Below, one piece after another: positions 7,891 through 14,949 of a stretch of 26,705 nt of DNA. The notes below the pieces were generated by a model. It searched no databases, was not told the origin of the DNA, and worked only from the letters and a program-made list of their open reading frames with translations. Origin of the DNA: Bacteroidota bacterium. Its GTDB lineage: Bacteria > Bacteroidota > Bacteroidia > Flavobacteriales > Flavobacteriaceae. The DNA lies in NCBI GenBank assembly GCA_004356305.1, contig SMXJ01000016.1:1-26705 (forward strand). The letters run 5' to 3'. Position 1 is the first letter of the stretch; each line of letters starts with the position of its first letter. A program made the position numbers and the translations under genes.

Positions 7891-7898
7891 CAAAAGTA
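7891..7898 (-). promoter_or_regulatory. nadE -7 promoter box (TACTTTTG on minus strand)
   Basis: CAAAAGTA on the plus strand reads TACTTTTG on the minus strand, a TAnnTTTG match 63 bp before the nadE ATG. It lies 5 bp from the gldB -7 box, so the two promoters interleave. A TTG -33 box at normal spacing is not seen. Confidence 0.5.
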
Positions 7899-7955
7899 AG
7901 GGAAAACTAAAATTTATAAAAAGTATTCCCGTTTAAGAGCTAATAAAACACTTTT

Positions 7956-8915
7956 ATGAAGAAATTTCTTCTATTTACGATTGTTCTTTCAGGGTTGCTA
8001 AGTTGCAATTCAAATTCCAAAGCAGAGAAGGAAATCGAAAAAATTTCTGTAGATGTGGAATTGATCCGATTTGATAAGATCTTCGGAAATGCAACGATCG
8101 AAGACCTGCCAAATCTCAAAAGAGAATTTCCACTTTTTTTTCCGAAGCGATTTGCCGATAGCATTTGGGAGAAACGCGTTACTGATACCCTTCAACAACA
8201 ATTGAACGAAGCGGTTTTGGAAGTCTTTCCTTCCGAAGAAAAATTGGAAGAAGAATTGTTGTCTCTATTTCAACATATAAAGTATTATTTCCCCGATTTT
8301 AAGGTACCCAAAGTATATACTGCTACATCGGATGTAGATTATAAGAATAAGGTCCTGGTGGCTGATAGTATTCTCATCCTCGAATTGGATACCTATTTGG
8401 GGAGTGACCACACGTTTTACGAGGGTATTTCAAAATACATCACCAAGAACATGAAACCTTCTATGGTGGTTACGGATGTGGCAACGGCCTATTCCAAAAC
8501 CTATATTGAAGTCCCTATACAGCGTACGTTATTGGCACAGATGATCTACTTCGGAAAAGAACTCTATTTAAAAGATCTATGGCTGCCTCATGCGACCGAT
8601 GCGGAAAAAATAGGATATACTGAGGCCGAATGGCTCTGGGTGGAAGAAAATGAAGAGTATATTTGGCGCTATTTGATCGAGAACGAATTGCTTTACAGCA
8701 CAGATGCCAGATTGCCGGGGCGATTTATAAATCCGGCACCCTTTTCAAAATTCAATTTGGAGATCGATAACGAATCTCCGGGGATGATCGGCCGCTATGT
8801 AGGATGGCAAATTGTAAGCGCCTATATGAAAAACAACGACGTGAACCTCGTACAATTAATGAGACAACAACCGGAAGACTTATTTAAGAATTCAAAATAC
8901 AAACCGAAAAAATGA
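7956..8915 (+). CDS. gldB: Gliding motility lipoprotein GldB
   Basis: A 319-aa predicted lipoprotein. Residues 1-16 are a short lipoprotein signal (MKKFLLFTIVLSGLLS) and Cys17 is the lipobox cysteine, so it should be lipid-anchored, probably facing the periplasm. The body resembles GldB, which is needed for flavobacterial surface gliding: it starts VDVELIRFDKIF and contains FHH/TFYEGISKYI-type and GRYVGWQIVSAYM segments. The biochemical role of GldB is not firmly known; gldB mutants of Flavobacterium johnsoniae do not glide. It is the first gene of an operon with a strong promoter, and its TGA overlaps the gldC ATG by 4 bp. Whether this strain glides cannot be told from here, as GldB homologues also occur in non-gliding relatives. 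Confidence 0.9.
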   Translation: MKKFLLFTIVLSGLLSCNSNSKAEKEIEKISVDVELIRFDKIFGNATIEDLPNLKREFPLFFPKRFADSIWEKRVTDTLQQQLNEAVLEVFPSEEKLEEELLSLFQHIKYYFPDFKVPKVYTATSDVDYKNKVLVADSILILELDTYLGSDHTFYEGISKYITKNMKPSMVVTDVATAYSKTYIEVPIQRTLLAQMIYFGKELYLKDLWLPHATDAEKIGYTEAEWLWVEENEEYIWRYLIENELLYSTDARLPGRFINPAPFSKFNLEIDNESPGMIGRYVGWQIVSAYMKNNDVNLVQLMRQQPEDLFKNSKYKPKK

Positions 8916-9250
8916 GCGCATATACTTCAGAAATAAAAATAAATGTAGTCATGGATGAAAATAAGATCCCTGAAGAACTGCATTGGTCAGCTTCGGATAG
9001 TGGTATAAAGGATCAGGCATCGAAGGCGGTGTTATTATCTGTTTGGGATCATAAAGCCAAGGAAGCCTTACGTATCGATTTGTGGACCAAGGATATGCCA
9101 TTGGATGAAATGAAGGTTTTCTTTCATCAAACGCTTGCAGCTATGGCCGAAACTTTTCAGCGAGCCACCAATGACGAGAAAATGAGTGCTACCATGCGGG
9201 ATTTCTGTGATTATTTTGCTGAAAAATTGGAGCTCAACTATAAAAAGTGA
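8912..9250 (+). CDS. gldC: Gliding motility protein GldC
   Basis: A 112-aa soluble protein with no signal peptide or membrane segment, so probably cytoplasmic. It has the GldC form: TSEIKINVVMDENKIPEELHWSASDSG at the start, SVWDHKAKEALRIDLWTKDMPLDEMKVFF in the middle and a helical DFCDYFAEKLEL end. In Flavobacterium johnsoniae, gldC follows gldB and its loss weakens spreading. Start and stop overlap the neighbours (ATGA with gldB, GTGA with the next gene), so the three genes should be translated as a coupled unit. Confidence 0.9.
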   Translation: MSAYTSEIKINVVMDENKIPEELHWSASDSGIKDQASKAVLLSVWDHKAKEALRIDLWTKDMPLDEMKVFFHQTLAAMAETFQRATNDEKMSATMRDFCDYFAEKLELNYKK

Positions 9251-9612
9251 AACTCATTTTTGTATATAATGCCAATTCGGGTGTTCTGGAAAAGATCATT
9301 GATGGTGCACATAAAATTGTGAGTCCGTCGACCTACGATTGCAATTTATGCGCCATCACATTTGGAAAATTTACCGAGGACGGGCTTTGGAAGGATTTCC
9401 GTGAAAATACAGCTGTAACGATGGAATTTCTATATAAAGATAAATTCCTTCAAAATTATGATGCCAAGAACTTACAACCCTTGTCATTCCCTGCCATCTT
9501 ATTGAAGACTGCAACGAATTTGGAACTGTTTATTTCTTCTGAAATACTAAACAAAATGACCTCTTCGGAAGAGTTGATCAAAGCAATTAAGAAGTGCTTA
9601 ACTCCTTATTAA
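9247..9612 (+). CDS. Conserved hypothetical protein of the gldBC operon
   Basis: A 121-aa protein I do not recognise as a characterised family, though I believe similar small proteins recur after gldC in flavobacteria. It begins at a GTG overlapping the gldC stop (GTGA). It starts with a strand (KLIFVYNANSG), has a CxxC pair at Cys32 and Cys35 (YDCNLCAITFG), then WKDF and a Leu-rich helical end. It has no signal peptide, membrane span or intact nucleotide-binding motif. CxxC could bind a metal or form a disulfide, but two ligands alone are weak evidence. Its last 26 bp overlap the end of engB on the other strand. Being the third gene of the operon suggests, but does not show, a link to GldB/GldC. 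Confidence 0.75.
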   Translation: MKLIFVYNANSGVLEKIIDGAHKIVSPSTYDCNLCAITFGKFTEDGLWKDFRENTAVTMEFLYKDKFLQNYDAKNLQPLSFPAILLKTATNLELFISSEILNKMTSSEELIKAIKKCLTPY

Positions 9613-10192
9613 TAGTATCGATATATTCAAGTACTTCGTCACGACCCAGGCTTTTACCGGATGAGGTTATAAAATACAGAGGCATTTCGTCCCAGGTTTC
9701 CAGCATTTTTTGTTGATAGGCTTCAATATTTCGTGTAATGGCGTTGGGTTTCAATTTATCGGCCTTAGTGAAAATAATCGAAAATGGTATTTGATTCTCA
9801 CCCATCCATCGCATAAAATCCAGATCCATATTCTGGGGTTCGTGCCGGCAATCTATCAATACAAATGCCGATACCAATTGCTCTCTTTTTGCAAAATATT
9901 GAGTAATAAACTTTTGAAAGACCTTTTTAGCGCTTTTAGAGACCCTTGCGTAACCATAGCCCGGCAGATCTACAAGGTACCAGTTATCGTTAATGATAAA
10001 ATGATTGATAAGCTGAGTCTTCCCGGGACGTCCCGAGGTTTTTGCAAGGTTTTTACGCTGCATCAGCATATTGATCAGCGACGATTTGCCTACGTTACTA
10101 CGACCGATAAAAGCGTATTCAGGCAATTTATTGTCAGGGCATTTGGCAACATCGCTATTGCTAATCACAAATTCAGCCGATGTGATCTTCAT
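9587..10192 (-). CDS. engB: Ribosome biogenesis GTPase EngB/YsxC (YihA)
   Basis: A 201-aa small P-loop GTPase for maturation of the large ribosomal subunit. All G motifs are seen: G1 GRSNVGKSS at residues 30-38, the switch I Thr within GRPGKTQ at 54-60, G3 DLPG at 75-78 (DLPGYGYA), G4 TKAD at 142-145 and G5 TSSGKS at 176-181. Length is normal for the family. It is the second gene of a minus-strand pair, 9 bp after the alpha/beta hydrolase stop. Its 3' end overlaps the last 26 bp of the gldBC operon in a convergent arrangement, so transcripts from both sides would be antisense there. Confidence 0.95.
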   Translation of the reverse strand: MKITSAEFVISNSDVAKCPDNKLPEYAFIGRSNVGKSSLINMLMQRKNLAKTSGRPGKTQLINHFIINDNWYLVDLPGYGYARVSKSAKKVFQKFITQYFAKREQLVSAFVLIDCRHEPQNMDLDFMRWMGENQIPFSIIFTKADKLKPNAITRNIEAYQQKMLETWDEMPLYFITSSGKSLGRDEVLEYIDTINKELSTS

Positions 10193-10201
10193 TGGTAGAA
10201 A

Positions 10202-10966
10202 TTAGAAGTTGCGTTGCTGCAACCAGGCATATAATAAATCATTAAAAGTATCGGGATGTTCCATCATAGCGGCATGCCCGCACTTGTCAATCCAATACAG
10301 GTTGGAATCGGGTAGTTTTTCGTTAAACTCTTCGGCTACTTCGGGTGGGGTCACGGTATCGTTTTTACCCCAGATAATACAGGTTGGGGTATGCATCCCG
10401 GGTAGATCCTTACCCATATTATGACGAATGGCACTTTTGGCAATTGATAAAGTACGTATCAATTTGTTACGGTCATTAACACTTGCGTAAACCTCGTCTA
10501 CAATTTCCTTGGTTGCGACTATGGGATCGTAAAATACGTTTTCGGCTTTTTCTCTAATATAATCGTAATCACCTCGTTTGGGGTAGGTTTCACCCATAGC
10601 GCTTTCGTACAATCCAGAACTACCTGTGATGACCAATGCTTTCACTCGTTCAGGGAAAAGTTTAGTAACCAACAGACCAATATGACCACCCAATGAATTT
10701 CCGAGTAGAATAACATTCTTATATTTCTTGTGCTCGATAAATTCAGCAACATAAACAGCAATATTTTTGACATTGGTTTTTAAAATTGGCATGCTGTAAA
10801 TGGGCAGTTCCGGGATGATGATCTTATAGCCTTTATCCGGGAAAAAATTTATGACGCCATTGAAATTACTCAGGCCTCCCATAAGTCCGTGCATTATAAC
10901 TATGGGTGTCCCTTCACCAATTTCTAAATATGAAAAATTGCCTTCTTTCTTGAGAGGATGCGTCAT
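10202..10966 (-). CDS. Alpha/beta hydrolase
   Basis: A 254-aa alpha/beta-hydrolase-fold protein. The oxyanion segment HGLMGG (26-31), the nucleophile elbow GNSLGG (89-94, Ser91), Asp203 (GKNDTVTP) and His231 (CGHAAMMEHP) give a complete Ser-Asp-His triad. Residues 120-180 form the helical cap. It has no signal peptide, so it is cytoplasmic. Substrate cannot be predicted; esterase, thioesterase and C-C hydrolase are all possible. It shares a transcript with engB and diverges from mraZ across a 247-bp gap. ATG at 10966 follows a -7 box by about 23 bp. Confidence 0.9.
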   Translation of the reverse strand: MTHPLKKEGNFSYLEIGEGTPIVIMHGLMGGLSNFNGVINFFPDKGYKIIIPELPIYSMPILKTNVKNIAVYVAEFIEHKKYKNVILLGNSLGGHIGLLVTKLFPERVKALVITGSSGLYESAMGETYPKRGDYDYIREKAENVFYDPIVATKEIVDEVYASVNDRNKLIRTLSIAKSAIRHNMGKDLPGMHTPTCIIWGKNDTVTPPEVAEEFNEKLPDSNLYWIDKCGHAAMMEHPDTFNDLLYAWLQQRNF

Positions 10967-10989
10967 CTGGGTTAGCGAGATTTTCCAAA

Positions 10990-10997
10990 CAAAAGTA
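10990..10997 (-). promoter_or_regulatory. -7 promoter box (TACTTTTG) for hydrolase-engB
   Basis: CAAAAGTA on the plus strand is TACTTTTG on the minus strand, a TAnnTTTG match 23 bp before the hydrolase ATG. The predicted leader is under 20 nt. No TTG -33 box at normal spacing is seen. The stretch 11000-11130 between this and the mraZ operator shows nothing recognisable. Confidence 0.5.
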
Positions 10998-11138
10998 CAT
11001 AAATTTAAATGAACCCGGGAGGGCCATCCGGTAGGTGAAAATTAGTGTATTCTGTTCGATGTAATTCGTTGCGCATCAGTACCGATAATTGAATTTAAGC
11101 CCGACCTGGCGGAAAGGAGCGCAAAACTTATCAACAAA

Positions 11139-11168
11139 GTGGTAAAATGTGGTAAAATGTGGTAAAAC
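11139..11168 (+). promoter_or_regulatory. Predicted MraZ operator: three 10-bp direct repeats
   Basis: GTGGTAAAAT at 11139-11148 and 11149-11158, then GTGGTAAAAC at 11159-11168, give exactly one helical turn per repeat. MraZ is known to bind short G-rich direct repeats with a 10-bp period before mraZ in Escherichia coli and AAAGTG-type repeats in mycoplasmas. The first repeat here is preceded by AAA, giving AAAGTGG. The array sits just upstream of the -7 box. Confidence 0.75.
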
Positions 11169-11173
11169 TTATT

Positions 11174-11181
11174 TATATTTG
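11174..11181 (+). promoter_or_regulatory. dcw cluster -7 promoter box (TATATTTG)
   Basis: Exact TAnnTTTG match 6 bp after the last MraZ repeat and 32 bp before the mraZ GTG. The -33 position (about 11148-11156) has no TTG and lies inside the repeats, so MraZ binding would compete with, or replace, -33 contacts. Confidence 0.65.
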
Positions 11182-11213
11182 ATTCAATTAATCAACAATA
11201 TATCATAACCAAA

Positions 11214-11684
11214 GTGCTTAATTTAATAGGGACATACGACTGTAAAGCCGATGTGAAAGGACGGGTAATGATCCCTGCCGACTTGAAAAAGCAGCTGGCT
11301 GCTGTTTCGGCTTCCGGGTTCGTGATCAAGCGCGCTGTATTTCAGCCGTGTTTGGAGTTGTACCCTATGGCGGAGTGGCAAAAGTTGATGGAAAAGGTGA
11401 GTGCGCTCAATCGCTTCAGTAGAAAAAATAACGATTTCATTCGTCGGTTTACCGCTGGGGTTCGAACTGTGGAAATGGATTCGACCGGAAGACTGAACAT
11501 TCCGAAAGATCTGATGTCGTTTGCGGGAATTGGTAAGGAATTGGTAGTGACTTCGGCGATCAATATTGTTGAGATCTGGGACAAACAAAAATACGAACAG
11601 GCCATAGACCATGCAGCCAGTGACTTTGCAGATTTGGCTGAAGAAGTAATGGGGGATGCTAGTGACACAAATGGAATATCATAA
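11214..11684 (+). CDS. mraZ: Transcriptional regulator MraZ
   Basis: A 156-aa protein with two SpoVT/AbrB-like half-domains, each with a DxxxR signature: Asp13-Arg17 (DVKGR) and Asp89-Arg93 (DSTGR). MraZ forms a ring-shaped oligomer that binds repeats upstream of its own gene and controls the dcw operon; in Escherichia coli it represses. The start is GTG at 11214, giving MLNLIGTYDCKADVKGR, the usual N-terminus; AAAGTG at the start codon resembles the operator core. It opens the cluster behind the predicted operator and promoter. The 3' end overlaps rsmH by 14 bp. Confidence 0.95.
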   Translation: MLNLIGTYDCKADVKGRVMIPADLKKQLAAVSASGFVIKRAVFQPCLELYPMAEWQKLMEKVSALNRFSRKNNDFIRRFTAGVRTVEMDSTGRLNIPKDLMSFAGIGKELVVTSAINIVEIWDKQKYEQAIDHAASDFADLAEEVMGDASDTNGIS

Positions 11685-12567
11685 ACCAGTCTTGTTGACT
11701 GAGACGGTGAAAGGATTAAACATCCAACCCAATGGGGTATATGTGGATGTTACTTTTGGCGGAGGCGGGCATGCCAAAGAAATACTAAAACGCCTTGGTG
11801 CGGAAGGAAAGCTCATCGCTTTCGATCAAGACAAGGACGCACTTGAAAATGCTATCGATGATACACGCTTTTTGCTCATCAATGAAAATTTTAGAAACCT
11901 CAAACGCTTTCTACGCTTTTACGGACATAAAGAAGTGGATGGAATTTTAGGCGATTTTGGGGTCTCTTCTCATCAATTTGATTCCCCAGAGCGTGGATTT
12001 TCTACACGATTTGAAGCCGATCTGGATATGCGAATGAATCGGGATAGTGCTTTGTCCGCCTACGAGGTGATCAATGTTTATGCTGAAAGTGACCTTCGAA
12101 AAATATTGTTTAGATATGGTGAGTTGAAAGCCGCTGCAGGAATGGCCCGGGTCATTGTGGAGGTGAGAGCGCAAAACCCCATTACTTCAAGTGATCAATT
12201 GAAAAAAACATTGGGTCGATTTCTTCCGAAGCATAAAGAGAACAAGATACTTGCACAGATCTATCAGGCCATCCGTATAGAGGTAAATCAGGAATTAGAG
12301 GCCTTAAAGGAATTTTTATTGCAAACTCAGGAAGTGCTGAAACCCGGTGGCAGACTGAGTTTAATTTCCTATCACTCCCTGGAAGACAGATTGGTAAAGC
12401 GCTTTATGCGAAGTGGTCTGTTCGAAGGTGAACCCGAAAAAGATGTCTTTGGAAGAGTGGAAGTGCCTTTTAAACTCATCGGGAAATTTGTGATCCCTTC
12501 GGAAGAAGAAATAGAAGCGAATAACAGGGCCCGTAGCGCAAAGCTACGTGTTGCCGAAAAACTATAA
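11671..12567 (+). CDS. rsmH: 16S rRNA (cytosine1402-N4)-methyltransferase RsmH (MraW)
   Basis: A 298-aa SAM-dependent methyltransferase that N4-methylates C1402 in the decoding centre of 16S rRNA. The SAM-binding motif VDVTFGGGGHA is at about residues 25-35, followed by DQDKDA. GILGDFGVSSHQFDSPERGFS is the family's second signature, and SYHSLEDRLVKRF lies near the end. I chose ATG 11671 (MEYHKPVLLTETV) over the earlier in-frame ATG at 11656, because proteins of this family begin just before the YH-PVLL segment. The start lies within the last 14 bp of mraZ. Confidence 0.95.
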   Translation: MEYHKPVLLTETVKGLNIQPNGVYVDVTFGGGGHAKEILKRLGAEGKLIAFDQDKDALENAIDDTRFLLINENFRNLKRFLRFYGHKEVDGILGDFGVSSHQFDSPERGFSTRFEADLDMRMNRDSALSAYEVINVYAESDLRKILFRYGELKAAAGMARVIVEVRAQNPITSSDQLKKTLGRFLPKHKENKILAQIYQAIRIEVNQELEALKEFLLQTQEVLKPGGRLSLISYHSLEDRLVKRFMRSGLFEGEPEKDVFGRVEVPFKLIGKFVIPSEEEIEANNRARSAKLRVAEKL

Positions 12568-12629
12568 CGACTGGCCGGCTACAGTGTTTCATTCAGGGAT
12601 GGATGTAGGGGCCTGATCGGTAATTCAGA

Positions 12630-12947
12630 ATGAATAAAAACTTTTACAATATTATCAAGGGAAGATTTTTGGTAAGTGATGATGCTTTTAAAAACTGGCG
12701 TTTCATCATATTTCTTTCGGCGCTTGCTTTGGTAATGATAGGAAGTTCGCATAGCGCCGATAAAAAAGTTCATGAGATCGCACGATTGAGTGACGATGTA
12801 AAAGAACTGAAAAGCGAATATGTGGATGTACGAATGCAACTTATGCAGACGAAGATGGAAAGTAGAATTATTAAAGCGATGGAAGACAGGGGGCTGTTTC
12901 CTTCAGTAACTCCACCGCAAAAAATTATCATCAACACTAATCAGTAG
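12630..12947 (+). CDS. ftsL: Cell division protein FtsL (Bacteroidota type)
   Basis: A 105-aa bitopic protein: cytoplasmic residues 1-23, one membrane span at about 24-41 (WRFIIFLSALALVMIG) and a periplasmic coiled coil at about 44-90 with heptad-like spacing (VHEIARLSDDVKELKSEYVDVRMQLMQ), then a short Pro-rich tail. FtsL joins FtsQ and FtsB at the septum and helps activate FtsW-FtsI. Sequence similarity in this family is low, so the call rests on topology, size and position between rsmH and ftsI. It follows a 62-bp gap, the widest before ftsZ, in which I see no promoter box. Confidence 0.85.
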   Translation: MNKNFYNIIKGRFLVSDDAFKNWRFIIFLSALALVMIGSSHSADKKVHEIARLSDDVKELKSEYVDVRMQLMQTKMESRIIKAMEDRGLFPSVTPPQKIIINTNQ

Positions 12948-12948
12948 C

Positions 12949-14949
12949 GTGCCAACAGAAAACAAGAACATATTAAACCGTTTCTACTTTATCACCGGAG
13001 GTATGTTCATTTTCGCGAGCTTAATTGCGTTTAAACTTGTTAGTATTCAATTTGTTGAAGGTGATAAATACCGTGATCTCGCCGAGAAGAATACAACCAA
13101 GAATTTTACGATTGAGGCCAATCGAGGCAATGTTTATGCAGATGATGGGAGTTTATTGGCCACGTCGGTACCAAAATATGATATTAGGTTTGATGCCGTG
13201 ACGGTCTCTGCTAAAAATTTCAAGGAGCATATGGTGCCTCTTTCCGTTGAGCTGGGTAAAATGTTCGGAAAAAGACCTTCTTACTATCAAAATTTATTCA
13301 GAAAGGCACGTGCTAATAAGAATCGGTATTTACCGGTGGCCCAAGGTCTGGGTTATTCAGATTACATGAAGGTAAAAAGTATGCCTTTGTTCAATAAAGG
13401 TCCTTACAAAGGAGGGATCATAGTATTACAGCGAACGGTTCGCGAACATCCTTTAGGGAAAATAGGTGAACGATTGGTGGGAAATCAAAAAAGAAATTCG
13501 CCCGGGGTCTATGAAGTCGGATTCGAAGGTGCATTTGATAAATACCTGAAAGGAAAAGTAGGAAAAAGACTGAAACAAAAGATAGCCAAAGGTCAATGGA
13601 AGCCAGTGTACGATGAGAACGAAGTCGAACCTCAAGACGGATATGATATTATTTCCACTATCAATGTGAACATTCAAGACATAGCTCATCATGCCTTACT
13701 CAAGCAATTAGAGCATTACGAAGCGGACCACGGTTGTGTGATAGTGATGGAGGTTGAAACAGGTGAGATTAAAGCGGTGGCCAATTTGGGACGTACTTCC
13801 GAAGGTAAGTATTACGAAAAATTGAATTATGCTGTTGGTGAAAGTCACGAACCCGGTTCTACATTTAAAGTGATGGCGATGATGGTGGCTTTGGAAGATA
13901 AGATGATCGATACAGCAACTGTAATAGATACCAAACAAGGGTCTAAACGATTTTATGGCAGAAACATCCATGATTCCAAGAACGGTGGCTTCGGAAAAAT
14001 TTCGGCTGCAAAAACATTGGAAGTGTCCTCTAATATTGGTTTAGCAACGATAATTGATGAGAACTACTCAAAAGACCCTCAAAAGTTCATCGATAGACTT
14101 AAAGGATGGCGCCTCCATGAACGATTAGGTATCCCAATAATAGGAGAAGGAAGTCCTGTGATTCCCGAACCCGGCGATGAAATATGGAGTCGAAATGCAC
14201 TCCCATCCATGGCTTATGGATATAATCTACAACTAACACCGCTTCAAACACTCACTTTCTATAATGCCATTGCGAATGACGGAGTAATGGTAAAGCCACG
14301 ATTTATCAGTGAAATCAGGGTGATGAATAAGGAGGTGGAAACTTTTAATACTGAAGTGTTGAATGAAAAGATATGTTCAGACAAAACGCTTAGCGAAATT
14401 CGTGATATTCTTAAAAATATTATACTCCGGGGAACAGGGTCGAAGCTCTATTCTGAATATTTCTCAATGGCCGGAAAAACCGGAACGGCAAGAACTGAAT
14501 ACGCGGCACCGGATTGGGCAGATAATAAAAGATACATTTCATCCTTTGTCGGTTATTTCCCTGCTGAAGATCCTAAATATTCCTGCATCGTCGTGATTCA
14601 CAAACCCAGTACCAAAAAAGGATACTATGGCGCCGATGTAACAGGGCCTGTCTTTAAACGTATAGCCCAAAAGATCTTTACAGATAGCCCACTCATTGAT
14701 ACGGTGGAAGATATCAACGCCAATGATGCAATGCTGGCACGGGATTATGAAAATTATTACACAAAAATACAAACCAGGTACACCCGGGTTCCCGATGTCA
14801 TAGGAATGGCAGGGATGGACGCTGTCTCATTATTGGAAAATTCCGGATTAAAAGTAAAGCTAATTGGCAACGGGACTGTGGCGACACAATCGATTTATAA
14901 AGGGGAAACATTTAAAAACGGACAACATATTACGCTCAGTTTAAAATGA
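12949..14949 (+). CDS. ftsI: Peptidoglycan transpeptidase FtsI (PBP3), with PASTA domain
   Basis: A 666-aa class B penicillin-binding protein that cross-links septal peptidoglycan in the periplasm. It has a membrane anchor at about residues 12-35 and a pedestal domain at about 50-230. The transpeptidase has all three motifs: STFK at 304-307 (catalytic Ser304), SSN at 360-362 and KTG at 510-512. One PASTA domain at about 612-666 (VPDVIGMAGMDAVSLLENSGL) may sense muropeptides or lipid II. GTG start at 12949, one base after the ftsL stop. The last 4 bp overlap murE (ATGA). Escherichia coli FtsI lacks PASTA; Bacteroidota versions often have it. Confidence 0.95.
   Translation: MPTENKNILNRFYFITGGMFIFASLIAFKLVSIQFVEGDKYRDLAEKNTTKNFTIEANRGNVYADDGSLLATSVPKYDIRFDAVTVSAKNFKEHMVPLSVELGKMFGKRPSYYQNLFRKARANKNRYLPVAQGLGYSDYMKVKSMPLFNKGPYKGGIIVLQRTVREHPLGKIGERLVGNQKRNSPGVYEVGFEGAFDKYLKGKVGKRLKQKIAKGQWKPVYDENEVEPQDGYDIISTINVNIQDIAHHALLKQLEHYEADHGCVIVMEVETGEIKAVANLGRTSEGKYYEKLNYAVGESHEPGSTFKVMAMMVALEDKMIDTATVIDTKQGSKRFYGRNIHDSKNGGFGKISAAKTLEVSSNIGLATIIDENYSKDPQKFIDRLKGWRLHERLGIPIIGEGSPVIPEPGDEIWSRNALPSMAYGYNLQLTPLQTLTFYNAIANDGVMVKPRFISEIRVMNKEVETFNTEVLNEKICSDKTLSEIRDILKNIILRGTGSKLYSEYFSMAGKTGTARTEYAAPDWADNKRYISSFVGYFPAEDPKYSCIVVIHKPSTKKGYYGADVTGPVFKRIAQKIFTDSPLIDTVEDINANDAMLARDYENYYTKIQTRYTRVPDVIGMAGMDAVSLLENSGLKVKLIGNGTVATQSIYKGETFKNGQHITLSLK

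Noticed and set aside
9710..10198. 162-codon frame opposite engB
   Set aside because: Mirror frame of a clear GTPase gene; composition and lack of any motif fit a shadow.
11011..11028. GC-rich imperfect palindrome in the hydrolase-mraZ gap
   Set aside because: Only a five-pair stem with one G-U and no T-run; no support for a function.
11656..11670. Earlier ATG for rsmH adding five residues
   Set aside because: Family proteins start directly before the YH-PVLL segment, so ATG 11671 fits better.
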